A DNA stretch of 64,000 nt from Streptomyces sp. NBC_01750. Lineage in GTDB: Bacteria > Actinomycetota > Actinomycetes > Streptomycetales > Streptomycetaceae. A program made the position numbers and the translations under genes. Each line of letters starts with the position of its first letter. Positions within the stretch are counted from its first letter, which is position 1. Shown here one piece after another: positions 26,568 through 35,968 of the stretch. The stretch is taken from contig NZ_CP109137.1 of NCBI RefSeq assembly GCF_035918095.1, positions 1,862,001 to 1,926,000 of the forward strand, read 5' to 3'. Below the pieces are notes generated by a model, which saw only the letters and a program-made list of their open reading frames with translations, was not told the origin of the DNA and ran no database searches.

Positions 26568-27737
26568 ATGCCGATGCTCGATGAGCTGATGCCCTGGAGC
26601 GCGCCTCCGTTGCGGCTGGGGCGCGACTGGGTGATGGCCCCGGATGCTGCCTCCCTCAGGGCGCGGTGGGATGTTCTTGTGGGAGCCGGGGCCGGCGAGC
26701 GCGACGCGTTGTTCGGGTGCACCCGGGTGCGTACGCCGCACAGTGCCGTCAGCCAGCTGCCTGGCCAGTCCACCGGCACTGGCAGATTCGTCCGGGAGGA
26801 CGGGCGGTGTCCCGCACCGGTCCGGGTGCTGCACGGGCCCTTCGACGAGCAGTGGCTCATCCCCGACCACCGGCTGATCGATGTGGCTCGCCCCGAGTTG
26901 TGGCGAGTCGCCGACGAGCGGCAGGTGTTCGTCGTCGAGCCGGGGTACGTGGCAGGTGCGCCGGGCGCTTCGGTGGTGGTGTCCGCCCTGATGCCGGACG
27001 GGCGATCGCCTGCAGGGAGGCCCGGGCGGATCCGGCCGCTCTACCGCCGGCCCGGTGGGCTCGAGCCCAATCTCGCGCCGGGGCTGCTGTCCGCGCTGAG
27101 CACCGCGTACGGGCGCGAGGTCGACGCCGAGGAGGTCATCGCCTGGATTCTCGCCGTCGCCGAATCGTCGTCCGTCGGATGTGTGGTGCCTCTGCCGGCC
27201 GATCCCGGGGTGTGGCTGAGCGGTGTGGACCTGGGGCGGCGGCTCATGGAGATCCAGTTGCGTGGGGTCCGTGGTGGAGCGCGGCCGCGGCTGCCCGGGG
27301 GGCGCAGGCCGTATGTCCGTGCCGCCGTGCCCGCCCGGCCCGATGCGATCGGCTACGACGCGGCGGAGGAGGTGCTCAGCCTCGGTGACGGGCGCATCTC
27401 ACCCGTGCCGCGTGAAGCCTGGGATTTCGAGGTCTCCGGCGTACGCGTGCTGGAGCTCTGGTTCGAGCGCCGGACCGGCGAGGCCGAAGCGGGCACGCTG
27501 GAGGCGATACGGCCCGCCTCGTGGCCGCAGGAGTGGACCTCCGAGCTGCTGGAGCTGATCACCGTGCTGGCGCTGCTGGGCGAACTGCGGGTAGAGAAAG
27601 AAGAGTTGAAGGCGGGTACGGAGATCACGCGCGAGGAGCTCGGGAGTGTGCTGCCGCCGCCCGCCGCGGCTCGGCGGCCCGCCTCCGTGCTCGACCATCA
27701 CGAGGAAGGGCCGGAGGGTCAGTTCGCCTTGCTGTGA
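26568..27737 (+). CDS. stand-alone ISP-type restriction-modification C-terminal domain protein
   Basis: A 389-residue soluble protein, GGGGGAGG before the ATG. From memory it matches a family widespread in Streptomyces annotated as type ISP restriction/modification enzyme, i.e. the C-terminal target-recognition part of LlaGI/LlaBIII-like enzymes. Landmarks are HGPFDEQWLIPDHRLIDVARPELWR, split here as HGPFDEQWLIPDHRL and DVARPELWR, then RIRPLYRRPGG, YVRAAVPARP and WDFEVSGVRVLELWF. No nuclease, helicase or methyltransferase motif (no DPPY/NPPY, no Walker A) is present, and none of the neighbours supplies one. Either the domain binds DNA for another purpose or it acts with partners elsewhere. 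Confidence 0.72.
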   Translation: MPMLDELMPWSAPPLRLGRDWVMAPDAASLRARWDVLVGAGAGERDALFGCTRVRTPHSAVSQLPGQSTGTGRFVREDGRCPAPVRVLHGPFDEQWLIPDHRLIDVARPELWRVADERQVFVVEPGYVAGAPGASVVVSALMPDGRSPAGRPGRIRPLYRRPGGLEPNLAPGLLSALSTAYGREVDAEEVIAWILAVAESSSVGCVVPLPADPGVWLSGVDLGRRLMEIQLRGVRGGARPRLPGGRRPYVRAAVPARPDAIGYDAAEEVLSLGDGRISPVPREAWDFEVSGVRVLELWFERRTGEAEAGTLEAIRPASWPQEWTSELLELITVLALLGELRVEKEELKAGTEITREELGSVLPPPAAARRPASVLDHHEEGPEGQFALL

Positions 27738-27795
27738 GTGGGTGGAGGGTCCGGGGGGTGACAAAGGTGGCCCGTACACGATAGGCACGGCTGTT

Positions 27796-28992
27796 ATGAA
27801 CCATCAGCCCCTTCCGCTCGACGGGATCACGGTCGTCGCCGTCGAACAGGCCGTCTCGGCGCCCTTCGCCACCCGCCAGCTCGCCGATCTCGGCGCCCGC
27901 GTCATCAAGATCGAACGTCCGGACGGCGGTGACTTCGCGCGCGGTTACGACACCGCCGCCCGCGGGCTCGCCTCGCACTTCGTCTGGTGCAACCGCGGCA
28001 AGGAGTCCATCGCCGTCGACCTCAAGGACCCGCGCGGCATCGATATCGTGCGTCGGCTCGTCGCGGACGCCGATGTGTTCGTGCAAAACCTCGCCCAGGG
28101 AGCGGCCGCGCGGCTCGGTCTGGACGCCGCCACGCTGTGCGCGGCGCACCCGCGGCTGATCGCCGTGGACATCTCCGGTTACGGCGCCCAGGGCCCGTAC
28201 GCGCACAAGCGGGCGTACGACATGCTCGTGCAGTGCGAGGCGGGTCTGGTGTCGGTGACCGGGACCGCGCAGCAGCCGGTCAAGGCCGGCATTCCCGCGG
28301 CAGATATCGCGGCGGCGATGTACGCGTTCTCCGGTGTGCTCGCCGCCCTGCTGCGGCGGGCCACCACGGGCCGCGGCGGTCCGGTCGAGATCTCGATGCT
28401 GGAGTCGCTGGCCGAGTGGATGGGGCATCCGCTGAACTACGGGATGCACGGAGGTGAGGCCCCGGCGCGCACCGGGGTCGCGCACGCCGTCATTTCGCCG
28501 TACGACGCCTATACGACGTCCGATGGCGGACAGGTGCTGCTGTCGGTGCAGAACGACCGGGAGTGGCGGCGGCTGGCCGAACAGGTCCTTGAGCGACCCG
28601 AGTTGGGCGAGGATCCGGCCTTCGCGACCAATACCGCCCGCACGGCGAACCGCGCGAGGACGGATGCGGTGGTGGCCCGTGCCCTGGCGGGGCTGAGCAC
28701 TCAGGAGGCGATCGGCCGACTGGAGGCGGCGGGCATCGCATGTGCCCGGCTCAACAGCGTGACGGATGTGGCCGCACATCCACAGCTCGCGGCGCGGGAC
28801 CGGTGGCGGGAAGTGGATTCACCGGTCGGACCGCTGCGGGCTCTGTTGCCCCCGATCACCCTGCCGGGTGCGGCGGAGGCACGAATGGGCGCGGTTCCCG
28901 CACTCGGCGAGCACACCGACACGCTGCTGAAGGCCCTGGGGATGACGGATGAGGCTACAGCGGCGCTGCGCCGGGACGGTGTGATCGCCTGA
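27796..28992 (+). CDS. CaiB/BaiF-family CoA transferase
   Basis: A 398-residue class III CoA transferase. The N-terminal GITVVAVEQAVSAPFATRQL and ADLGARVIKIERP are typical. The catalytic Asp is expected in RAYDMLVQCEAGLVSVTG. SMLESLAEWMGHPLNY and the C-terminal PLRALLPPITLPG also fit. These enzymes move CoA between carboxylic acids through a mixed anhydride. Substrate unknown. The start is the ATG after a weak Shine-Dalgarno; earlier in-frame starts lie inside the previous gene. Confidence 0.93.
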   Translation: MNHQPLPLDGITVVAVEQAVSAPFATRQLADLGARVIKIERPDGGDFARGYDTAARGLASHFVWCNRGKESIAVDLKDPRGIDIVRRLVADADVFVQNLAQGAAARLGLDAATLCAAHPRLIAVDISGYGAQGPYAHKRAYDMLVQCEAGLVSVTGTAQQPVKAGIPAADIAAAMYAFSGVLAALLRRATTGRGGPVEISMLESLAEWMGHPLNYGMHGGEAPARTGVAHAVISPYDAYTTSDGGQVLLSVQNDREWRRLAEQVLERPELGEDPAFATNTARTANRARTDAVVARALAGLSTQEAIGRLEAAGIACARLNSVTDVAAHPQLAARDRWREVDSPVGPLRALLPPITLPGAAEARMGAVPALGEHTDTLLKALGMTDEATAALRRDGVIA

Positions 28993-29028
28993 GCGCGTTC
29001 GCGTCGAGCTGACGTCCTGGTGGTCGGT

Positions 29029-29292
29029 TCAGCCGCGGCTGCCGAAGAGCGAGCGACGCAGCCGCCGGAGCGGCGCGAAGAGCGACACCCGCGCGCTCTT
29101 GCTCCTGCGGGTGTGCGCGACGTCACGTGAGGTGAGCTCACGCATCAGCGACGTCGCCTCGGCCGACTCGTGCTGCGGGACGGCGGGACCGCCGAGCACC
29201 GCGAGATGGCGGTCGAGACGCGTGCTGGTCGCACTGCTCCCACACGTGATCGCAGGCACTCGCGGCCTGCTGCGCACCGTTATCTGTTCCAT
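29029..29292 (-). CDS. small conserved Streptomyces hypothetical protein
   Basis: An 87-residue basic protein starting MEQITVRSRPRVPAITCGSS, with GGGGAGTG at good spacing. Conserved-looking pieces are RLDRHLAVLGGP and the basic tail SLFAPLRRLRRSLFGSRG. No signal peptide or helix-turn-helix. A small protein of this type is recalled from other Streptomyces genomes. Function unknown. Confidence 0.65.
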   Translation of the reverse strand: MEQITVRSRPRVPAITCGSSATSTRLDRHLAVLGGPAVPQHESAEATSLMRELTSRDVAHTRRSKSARVSLFAPLRRLRRSLFGSRG

Positions 29293-29552
29293 GTCACTCC
29301 CCACCCGTACGAGGGCACCCGGCCCGGGCAGGTTAACCCTATCGCTCCGCCGGGACACTCGTGTATCCCGCCCACGGGATTCACCACACCTGTACGAAGG
29401 TTGACGAATAGTCACCGAATACACCTGATTCCAGGGTGAGTTGGACAGTTCGTCAGCGAAAAAACTTTCTTCCCCAGCGACCAATCCGAACGGCTCTCCG
29501 CACCGAATGGCTGGCATCGAAGCACGACCAGCACTCCCGAAGGACGGATTCG

Positions 29553-31079
29553 ATGACCGCAATCAGCAGCAGCGGGCGGCGGGGGTTCAACAGGCTCGCC
29601 GCACTCACCTGCGTGGCGCTGGCTACCGGAGCCCTGGTGGCCTCCGGCCTGACCGGCGCGGAACCCGGGACCGCCCGGGCCTCCAGCCACCGCGAGGCCC
29701 CGCTGATCTCCGGACAGCCCCAGTACGACAACACCGACGTGTACGCGTTCGTCAGCCCCGACAAGCCGGACACCACCACGCTCGTCGCCAACGTGCTGCC
29801 GTTCCAGGAACCGGCCGGCGGCCCGAACTTCTTCAAGTTCGCCGACGACGCCCAGTACGACGTCCACATCGACAGTGACGGCGACGCCCAGGGCGACCTG
29901 ATCTACCGGTGGACCTTCAAGGATCACGTCAAGAACGGCAATACGTTCCTCTTCAACACCGGTCCCGTCACGTCACTCGACGACCCGGACCTCAACATCA
30001 CGCAGACGTACGACATCGAACTGCTGAGGCTGAAGAACCAGCATGTGATGCACACCACGAAGATCGCCGACGATCTGCCGGTGGCACCGTCGAACGTGGG
30101 CAAGGCCTCCATGCCGGACTACCAGAAACTGCGCGACCAGGCCGTGCGCCAAATCCCGGGCGGATCAACGGCGTTCGCGGGCCAGGCGGACGATCCCTTC
30201 TTCGCCGACCTGCGCGTCTTCGACCTGCTCTACGGCGCCAACCTCACCGAGGTCGGCAACGACACGCTCAAGGGCTACAGCGTCAATTCCCTCGCACTGC
30301 AGGTGCCGACCGCGTACATCCGGCAGTCGGAGAAGCAGCCGATCGTCGGCATCTGGACGACCACCCAGCGCAAGAGCGCGAGCGGTCACTGGGCCCAGGT
30401 GTCCCGGCTCGGTATGCCGCTGGTCAACGAGGTCGTCATACCCGTGAAGGCCAAGGACAAGTTCAACGCGTCCCACCCGTGGAACGACGGTGACTTCCTC
30501 CAGTTCGTCACCCAGCCGGAGCTGCCGAAGCTGATCGAGGGCATCTACAAGATCAAGGCCCCCGCCGAACCGCGCAACGACCTGGTCTCGGTGTTCCTGA
30601 CCGGCGTCGACAAGCTCAACAAGCCGCCGCACGTCCGCCCGGCGGAGGCGCTGCGGCTCAACACCTCCATCGCGCCCACGGCCGAGCCCAAGAGGCTTGG
30701 CGTACTGGACGGAGACAACGCCGGATTCCCCAACGGGCGGCGGCTGACGGACGACGTTCTGGACATCGCGCTCCAGGCCGTGGAGGGCGAACTGCTCGGC
30801 CAGAAGAACGACTTGGGCGACGCGGTCGACGCGAACGACCAGAAGTTCGGCCACTCCTTCCCGTACCTGGCACTGCCGACGTCGGGCTCCCGTGGCCCGC
30901 TGGCCAAGGGCGCCGGGACCAAGGACGCCGCGGGCAACCTGCTCACCGGAGGGGCCGCCTCCAGCAGCGACACCAGCACGACGCTGATCGCCTCGGCGGT
31001 CGCCGCGGGTGCGGGAGTGCTGCTGATCGGCCTGGGCCTCACCTGGTGGCGGATGCGGCGACGCAACGTGTACAGCTGA
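29553..31079 (+). CDS. exported DUF4331 protein with C-terminal membrane anchor
   Basis: A 508-residue protein. A long signal region covers residues 1-42 (GFNRLAALTCVALATGALVA) and ends before ASSHREAPLISGQPQYDNTD, the hallmark opening of the DUF4331 family. Aspartate-rich segments such as HIDSDGDAQGDLIYRW follow. A single transmembrane helix near 480-500 and the tail RRRNVYS anchor it to the membrane. No catalytic motif is known for the family. It leads a tightly spaced run with the TPR and NicO genes, suggesting a shared envelope role, perhaps with metals. Confidence 0.88.
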   Translation: MTAISSSGRRGFNRLAALTCVALATGALVASGLTGAEPGTARASSHREAPLISGQPQYDNTDVYAFVSPDKPDTTTLVANVLPFQEPAGGPNFFKFADDAQYDVHIDSDGDAQGDLIYRWTFKDHVKNGNTFLFNTGPVTSLDDPDLNITQTYDIELLRLKNQHVMHTTKIADDLPVAPSNVGKASMPDYQKLRDQAVRQIPGGSTAFAGQADDPFFADLRVFDLLYGANLTEVGNDTLKGYSVNSLALQVPTAYIRQSEKQPIVGIWTTTQRKSASGHWAQVSRLGMPLVNEVVIPVKAKDKFNASHPWNDGDFLQFVTQPELPKLIEGIYKIKAPAEPRNDLVSVFLTGVDKLNKPPHVRPAEALRLNTSIAPTAEPKRLGVLDGDNAGFPNGRRLTDDVLDIALQAVEGELLGQKNDLGDAVDANDQKFGHSFPYLALPTSGSRGPLAKGAGTKDAAGNLLTGGAASSSDTSTTLIASAVAAGAGVLLIGLGLTWWRMRRRNVYS

Positions 31080-31131
31080 GCCGCCCGGCACCCATCGCCT
31101 CGACGGATCTACGAACGGAAAGGGCAGACAG

Positions 31132-32724
31132 ATGTCCCTGCGCAGGGCGCGAGCAGGAGCGCCACCGCCGCTCCCCGGCAATCCTGCCCCGTCGGGGCGC
31201 GTAGGTGCCCGCTTCGCCGGCCGGTTCACCCGGCGCGGCGGGGCGGGTGAACCGGCCGGGCTCGACCCGGTGGTACCGGCCGGGCTCGAGGCGGAGACGC
31301 CGAGCGGGCGTGCCGAGGCGGCGCTCGCCGACGGCTCCGGCGGAAGTCGTGAAGCCGGCACCTCCGCCGGCCCTGGGGCGGGCCCCCAGGTCCGGTCCGC
31401 CGGGCGGGTCCGGGGCGTTCTTCTGCCCGCCGCGGCGCTCGCGCTCGTGCTCACCGCGGGCGCTCTCGCCTTCGGACGGGCGGACGAGGCGCCCCCGACC
31501 ACCCGCACCGCCGCGCCCGCGGCCGACGCGCCGTTCGACCGGATCGGTACCGGTGACCTCGCGCACGGGGTCACCGGCCTCCAGGCGCATCTGCGGGCCC
31601 AGCCCAAGGACGCCCGGGGGTGGGCGACCCTGGCCACCGCCTATGTGGAGCAGGCCAGGACCGGCGGCGACCCGACCCGGTATCCGCAGGCCGAGAAGGC
31701 ACTCGCCCGCTCCCTCGCCCTCCAGCCGCAGGACAACGACTCGGCGCTTGCCGGGCGCGCCGCGCTCGCGGCGGCGCGGCACGACTTCCGCGGCGCGCTG
31801 CGGGACGCGGAAGCGGCGCTGAAGGTCAATCCGTTCAGCGAGCGGGCTCTCGCCTCCCGGATCGACGCACTTGTCGAACTGGGCAGCTATCCAAAGGCGT
31901 TGGCGGCGGCGAAGGAGGCCGACGGCCGCCGCCCCGGCATCCCCGTCTTCACGCGCTACGCGTACGTACTGGAGCTGCGCGGCGACATCGCGGGCGCCCG
32001 CCGGGTGCTCGGCCTCGCACTGGACTCGGCCGTCTCCCCCGGCGACACCGCGTACGTGGCCACCGCTCTGGGCCAACTGGAGTGGACCCAGGGCGCATAC
32101 GCCCCCGCGCTGCGCCGGTTCGCGACCGCGCTGGCCGCTGATCCGGCATATCTGCCCGCCCTGGAGGGCCGGGCCCGTGTCCAGGCCGCGCAGGGCGACA
32201 CGAAGAGCGCCGAGCGCGGGCTCGAGGATGTGGTGGAGCGGCTGCCGCTGCCGGGACAGCTGGTGGCGCTCGGTGAGGTGTACGAGGCCCGCGGACGTAC
32301 GGCCGAGGCCCGGGCCCAGTACGAACTGATCGGCACCTGGACCGAATTGGCCCGCGCCAACGGCGTGGACACCGATCTGGACACCGCCCTGGCTCTCGCG
32401 GACCACGGCGACCGGCCCGAGGCGCTGCGCGCCGCACGCGCCGAGTGGAAGCAGCGGCAGACCGTGCACACCGCTGACGCCCTGGCGTGGGCTCTGCAGG
32501 TGAACGGCCGCTCCGCCGAGGCGCTTTCGTACATCGGGAAGTCCGCACCGCCCGGCTGCCGCAACGCGGTGTTCCTCTACCACCGCGGCATGATCGAACG
32601 CGCCGCCGGCCGGATCGCGGCGGCCCGGACCTCGCTCACGGCCGCCCTGAAGGTCAACCCCGGCTTCTCACCGAACGGTTCGCGTGCGGCTCGTGCCGCG
32701 CTGAAGGCACTGGAGGCATCATGA
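31132..32724 (+). CDS. TPR-repeat membrane protein
   Basis: A 530-residue protein. A ~90-residue disordered cytoplasmic head rich in Gly, Ala and Arg comes first. One transmembrane helix follows (about 93-115). The extracellular part is a set of tetratricopeptide repeats, for example ATLATAYVEQARTGGDPTRY, LALQPQDNDSALAGRAALA and LVALGEVYEARGRTAEARAQ. TPRs bind partner proteins. It starts 52 bases after the DUF4331 gene and overlaps the NicO gene by four bases (ATGA), so it should be made in step with both. Confidence 0.88.
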   Translation: MSLRRARAGAPPPLPGNPAPSGRVGARFAGRFTRRGGAGEPAGLDPVVPAGLEAETPSGRAEAALADGSGGSREAGTSAGPGAGPQVRSAGRVRGVLLPAAALALVLTAGALAFGRADEAPPTTRTAAPAADAPFDRIGTGDLAHGVTGLQAHLRAQPKDARGWATLATAYVEQARTGGDPTRYPQAEKALARSLALQPQDNDSALAGRAALAAARHDFRGALRDAEAALKVNPFSERALASRIDALVELGSYPKALAAAKEADGRRPGIPVFTRYAYVLELRGDIAGARRVLGLALDSAVSPGDTAYVATALGQLEWTQGAYAPALRRFATALAADPAYLPALEGRARVQAAQGDTKSAERGLEDVVERLPLPGQLVALGEVYEARGRTAEARAQYELIGTWTELARANGVDTDLDTALALADHGDRPEALRAARAEWKQRQTVHTADALAWALQVNGRSAEALSYIGKSAPPGCRNAVFLYHRGMIERAAGRIAAARTSLTAALKVNPGFSPNGSRAARAALKALEAS

Positions 32725-34241
32725 GGAGGCGCACCACCGTCGCCGGCGCGGCGGTCCTCATTGCCGGGGCGGCGCTTGCGCTGCTGCCCGCGGGGACGGC
32801 CGCCGCGCACCCCCTGGGCAACTTCACGGTCAACCGGTACGACGGGCTCCTTGTCGCCCCGAAACTGCTGAGCGTCGATCATGTCGAGGACCTGGCCGAG
32901 ATACCCGCCGCCCAGGCCCGTTCCGCCATCGACCGCGACGGCGACCGGAAGATGTCCACCGGTGAACTGTCCGCCTGGGCCAGGGGCCGCTGCCAGGATG
33001 CGGCGCGGGACGGCCACGTCACCGTCGAGGGGCACGCGGCCGCGCTCACACCCGGCGCGAGCAGCGCCGAAGTACGCCCGGGACAGGCCGGGCTGCCGAC
33101 TCTGCGGGTCGAGTGCAGGCTGACGGCCGCCCTGCCGGAAGGGCAGCAGACGATCGTCTTCCGGGCGCCGGGCGGCGACAAGGGTCCGGGCTGGCGGGAG
33201 ATCGCGGCCCGCGGGGACCGGATGACGCTCGCCTCCTCCGACGTACCGAAGGCAACAACGTCACGGCGGCTCACGGTGTACCCGAACGGCCAGCTCTCCT
33301 CTGCGCCGGACCAGCGGGCGGCCGAGCTCTCGGTCACTCCGGGCGGCGCCCCGGCGGTGGCGGACCGGCCCGGGGAGGCGGTGGCTCCGGCCTCCGTACT
33401 GCCGCGCGGCGCGGACCGCTGGACGCAGGCGCTGACCGGGCTGGTGTCCCGGCGCGAACTGACGGCCGGATTCGCCGCGCTGGCCCTGGCGACCGCGTTG
33501 CTGCTCGGTGCGCTGCACGCGCTCGCGCCGGGCCACGGCAAGACCGTGATGGCGGCAGCCGCGGCGGCCGGCGGGCGCAACTCCCTGCGCGACGTCCTGT
33601 CGCTGGGCGCGTCGGTGACGGTCACGCACACGCTCGGAGTGTTCGCGCTCGGCGCGCTGATCACAGCGGGCTCGGCGGCCGCGCCGTCCGTGGTGGCGTG
33701 GCTGGGCGTCGCGAGCGGAGCGCTGGTGGCCGTGGCGGGAGCGGTGCTGGTGCGCAGAGCCTGGCGGAACCGCGGCAATGCGCACGGACACAGCCACGGG
33801 CACAGCCACGGGCACAGTCACGACCACGGGCACAGCCACGGGCACGGGCACAGCCACGGGCACGGGCACAGCCACGGCCACACCCACGACCACCGTCCAT
33901 TGAGTTTCCGTTCCACCCTCCTGCTCGGCTTCGCCGGCGGACTCGTCCCCAGCCCCTCCGCCGTCGTCGTGCTCGTCGGCGCCGCGGCCCTGGGCCGCGC
34001 CTGGTTCGGTCTGCTGCTCGTCCTCGCGTACGGCGCCGGCCTCGCCCTCACCCTCGCCGCCGCCGGCTTCGCAGCCGTCCGGCTCGGCGAACGCGCCTCC
34101 CGCCTTCTCGGCGAACGAAGCCTTCGCAAGGGAAAGATGTTCTCTTCCGTGCAGCGCGTACTGCCGCTCGGCACGGCGTGCGTGGTGCTCGCCCTCGGAT
34201 GCGGATTGGCGCTCAAGGGGGCGGCAACAGCCCTTGCGTGA
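32721..34241 (+). CDS. NicO-family nickel/cobalt transporter with His-rich loop
   Basis: A 506-residue protein. Signal peptide (1-29) ends before HPLGNFTVNRYDGL. An extracytoplasmic domain of about 200 residues follows, containing an EF-hand-like DRDGDRKMSTGE (71-82). The membrane part then carries the NicO/RcnA motif LHALAPGHGKT (265-274). A loop at 355-391 is almost only His, Gly and Ser with some Asp, a strong divalent-metal binder. The C-terminal helices complete six to seven spans. Export or import cannot be decided. Overlap with the TPR gene suggests a complex. Confidence 0.88.
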   Translation: MRRRTTVAGAAVLIAGAALALLPAGTAAAHPLGNFTVNRYDGLLVAPKLLSVDHVEDLAEIPAAQARSAIDRDGDRKMSTGELSAWARGRCQDAARDGHVTVEGHAAALTPGASSAEVRPGQAGLPTLRVECRLTAALPEGQQTIVFRAPGGDKGPGWREIAARGDRMTLASSDVPKATTSRRLTVYPNGQLSSAPDQRAAELSVTPGGAPAVADRPGEAVAPASVLPRGADRWTQALTGLVSRRELTAGFAALALATALLLGALHALAPGHGKTVMAAAAAAGGRNSLRDVLSLGASVTVTHTLGVFALGALITAGSAAAPSVVAWLGVASGALVAVAGAVLVRRAWRNRGNAHGHSHGHSHGHSHDHGHSHGHGHSHGHGHSHGHTHDHRPLSFRSTLLLGFAGGLVPSPSAVVVLVGAAALGRAWFGLLLVLAYGAGLALTLAAAGFAAVRLGERASRLLGERSLRKGKMFSSVQRVLPLGTACVVLALGCGLALKGAATALA

Positions 34242-34283
34242 GCTAACTTGGGGTAGTTGCTCTGCTACGGATGGGGGCTCGCT

Positions 34284-35960
34284 GTGAGCGAAGTGCCGGG
34301 CGATGAGCGGTTGGTCGCGGGGCGCTACCGCCTGCTGAGCCCGCTGGGCGAGGGCGGGATGGGCGCCGTGTGGCGGGCCCGTGACGAAGTGCTGATACGC
34401 GATGTCGCGGTCAAGGAGGTCCGCGCTCCCGCCGGTCTCGGCGATGCCGACGAGCGGCGGCTCTACGCACGCCTGGAGCGGGAGGCATGGGCGGCGGGCC
34501 GGATCTCGCACCGCAATGTGGTGACCGTCTACGACGTGGCGACCGAGAACGGCCGGCCATGGATCGTGATGGAGCTGGTGCGGGGGCTCGCGCTCTCCGA
34601 TGTGCTCGACGCGGAGGGACCGATCACCCCGCAGCGCGCGGCCCACATCGGCGCCGAGATCCTCGCGGGCCTGCGCGCCGCGCACGAGGCGGGTGTGCTG
34701 CACCGCGATGTGAAGCCCGGGAACGTACTCATCGCCAACGACGGCCGGGTGGTCCTCTCGGACTTCGGGATCGCCACGGTCGAGGGAACCTCCAATCTCA
34801 CGATGACGGGCGAGCTGATCGGCTCTCCCGAGTTCCTCGCGCCCGAGCGCGCGCTGGGGCGCACTCCGGGGCCCGAGTCGGATCTGTGGTCGCTCGGGGT
34901 ACTGCTGTACGCCGCGGTCGAGGGCAACACCCCCTTCCGGCAGAACACTCCGCTGAGCACGCTGCGCGCCGTCGTCGACGAGGAGCTGCCGCCGCCGCGC
35001 AGGGCCGGTGCCCTGGCGCCGGTCATCGCGGGACTCCTGCGCAAGGATCCGGCGGACCGCCTCCCGGCGGAGGAAGCCGAGCATCTGCTGCGGGTGGTGG
35101 GCGCGGGTGGCGGCGCGCGTACCGCTCCGCCGCCCTCCCCCGGTCCGTACAGCCCTACGGTGACGGCCTCGTCCGCCGCACCGGCCCCGGCGCCCGGGCG
35201 GTTCGGTCCGCCGCCGACGCCCGCGACCACCGCGACGACGGATGTGCCGCACGACCGCTCGCGGCGGGCGGCCACGGTGCTGGTCGCCGGTGCGGCAGTG
35301 CTGCTCCTCGCGATCGGCGGCCTCGCCTGGGCTCTGGTCAACAAGGACAAGAACCCGGGCGGATCGGACAACGGCGGCAGCACGGCGCCCGCGGGCGGGA
35401 GTGCCGGCACCGCCAGTCCCGGCAGCAGTGCCCCGGGCGGCGGAACGGACGGCGGTGGAACGGACAGCGGCAGCACGGGCGGTGGCGGTACGGACGGCGG
35501 GTCGGCCAACGCGGGCCATGGGTCCAACGGCGGCAACGGCGGCGGTGCGCACACGCCGCCGCAGAGTGTGAAGGTGTACGTCCGGACCGTGCACGGAAGT
35601 TACTCGGGCAGCTGTCCGCCGCCCGAGGCGGAGGCGCCGGCCTTCCGGGCGACGATCACGGTCGGCCGCACTCCGGCGGCTGTCGAATACCGCTGGGCGA
35701 CCAGGAGTGGGGAGAGCTCCGACTCCGGCTGGAAGACGCTGGACTTCGAAGCGGGGGGCGGCAAGCAGCGGCAGGTCAACCACATCGAGCTGACCTACAG
35801 AGCGAACGGGACGCACCACGACCAGATCCGGGTGGAGATCCGGAGTCCGGTCGAGGTGCGTTCCAACTGGATCGACTTCTCGGTCACATGCGAGCAGGAG
35901 ACCCCGACGGATGGGGGCTCCTACACGCCGAACACGTATGGAACGACAGGGTCGGGCTGA
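34284..35960 (+). CDS. transmembrane Ser/Thr protein kinase with extracellular domain
   Basis: A 558-residue Pkn2/Hanks-type kinase. Gly-rich loop LGEGGMGAVW (21-30), VAVK Lys44, HRDVKPGNV with Asp142, and DFG at 160-162 are all intact, so it should be active. One transmembrane helix lies near 331-354. A Gly/Ser/Thr-rich linker of about 85 residues follows, then an extracellular domain of about 110 residues with Cys in SGSCPPPEAEAP and FSVTCEQE. It is not a PASTA domain. GTG start after GGGGGC. It begins 42 bases after the NicO gene and may belong to that operon. Confidence 0.92.
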   Translation: MSEVPGDERLVAGRYRLLSPLGEGGMGAVWRARDEVLIRDVAVKEVRAPAGLGDADERRLYARLEREAWAAGRISHRNVVTVYDVATENGRPWIVMELVRGLALSDVLDAEGPITPQRAAHIGAEILAGLRAAHEAGVLHRDVKPGNVLIANDGRVVLSDFGIATVEGTSNLTMTGELIGSPEFLAPERALGRTPGPESDLWSLGVLLYAAVEGNTPFRQNTPLSTLRAVVDEELPPPRRAGALAPVIAGLLRKDPADRLPAEEAEHLLRVVGAGGGARTAPPPSPGPYSPTVTASSAAPAPAPGRFGPPPTPATTATTDVPHDRSRRAATVLVAGAAVLLLAIGGLAWALVNKDKNPGGSDNGGSTAPAGGSAGTASPGSSAPGGGTDGGGTDSGSTGGGGTDGGSANAGHGSNGGNGGGAHTPPQSVKVYVRTVHGSYSGSCPPPEAEAPAFRATITVGRTPAAVEYRWATRSGESSDSGWKTLDFEAGGGKQRQVNHIELTYRANGTHHDQIRVEIRSPVEVRSNWIDFSVTCEQETPTDGGSYTPNTYGTTGSG

Positions 35961-35968
35961 CCGGGAGG

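Noticed and set aside
26568..27737. Complete restriction-modification system around the ISP-type protein
   Set aside because: No nuclease, helicase or methyltransferase gene lies within reach; neighbours are a GntR regulator and a CoA transferase.
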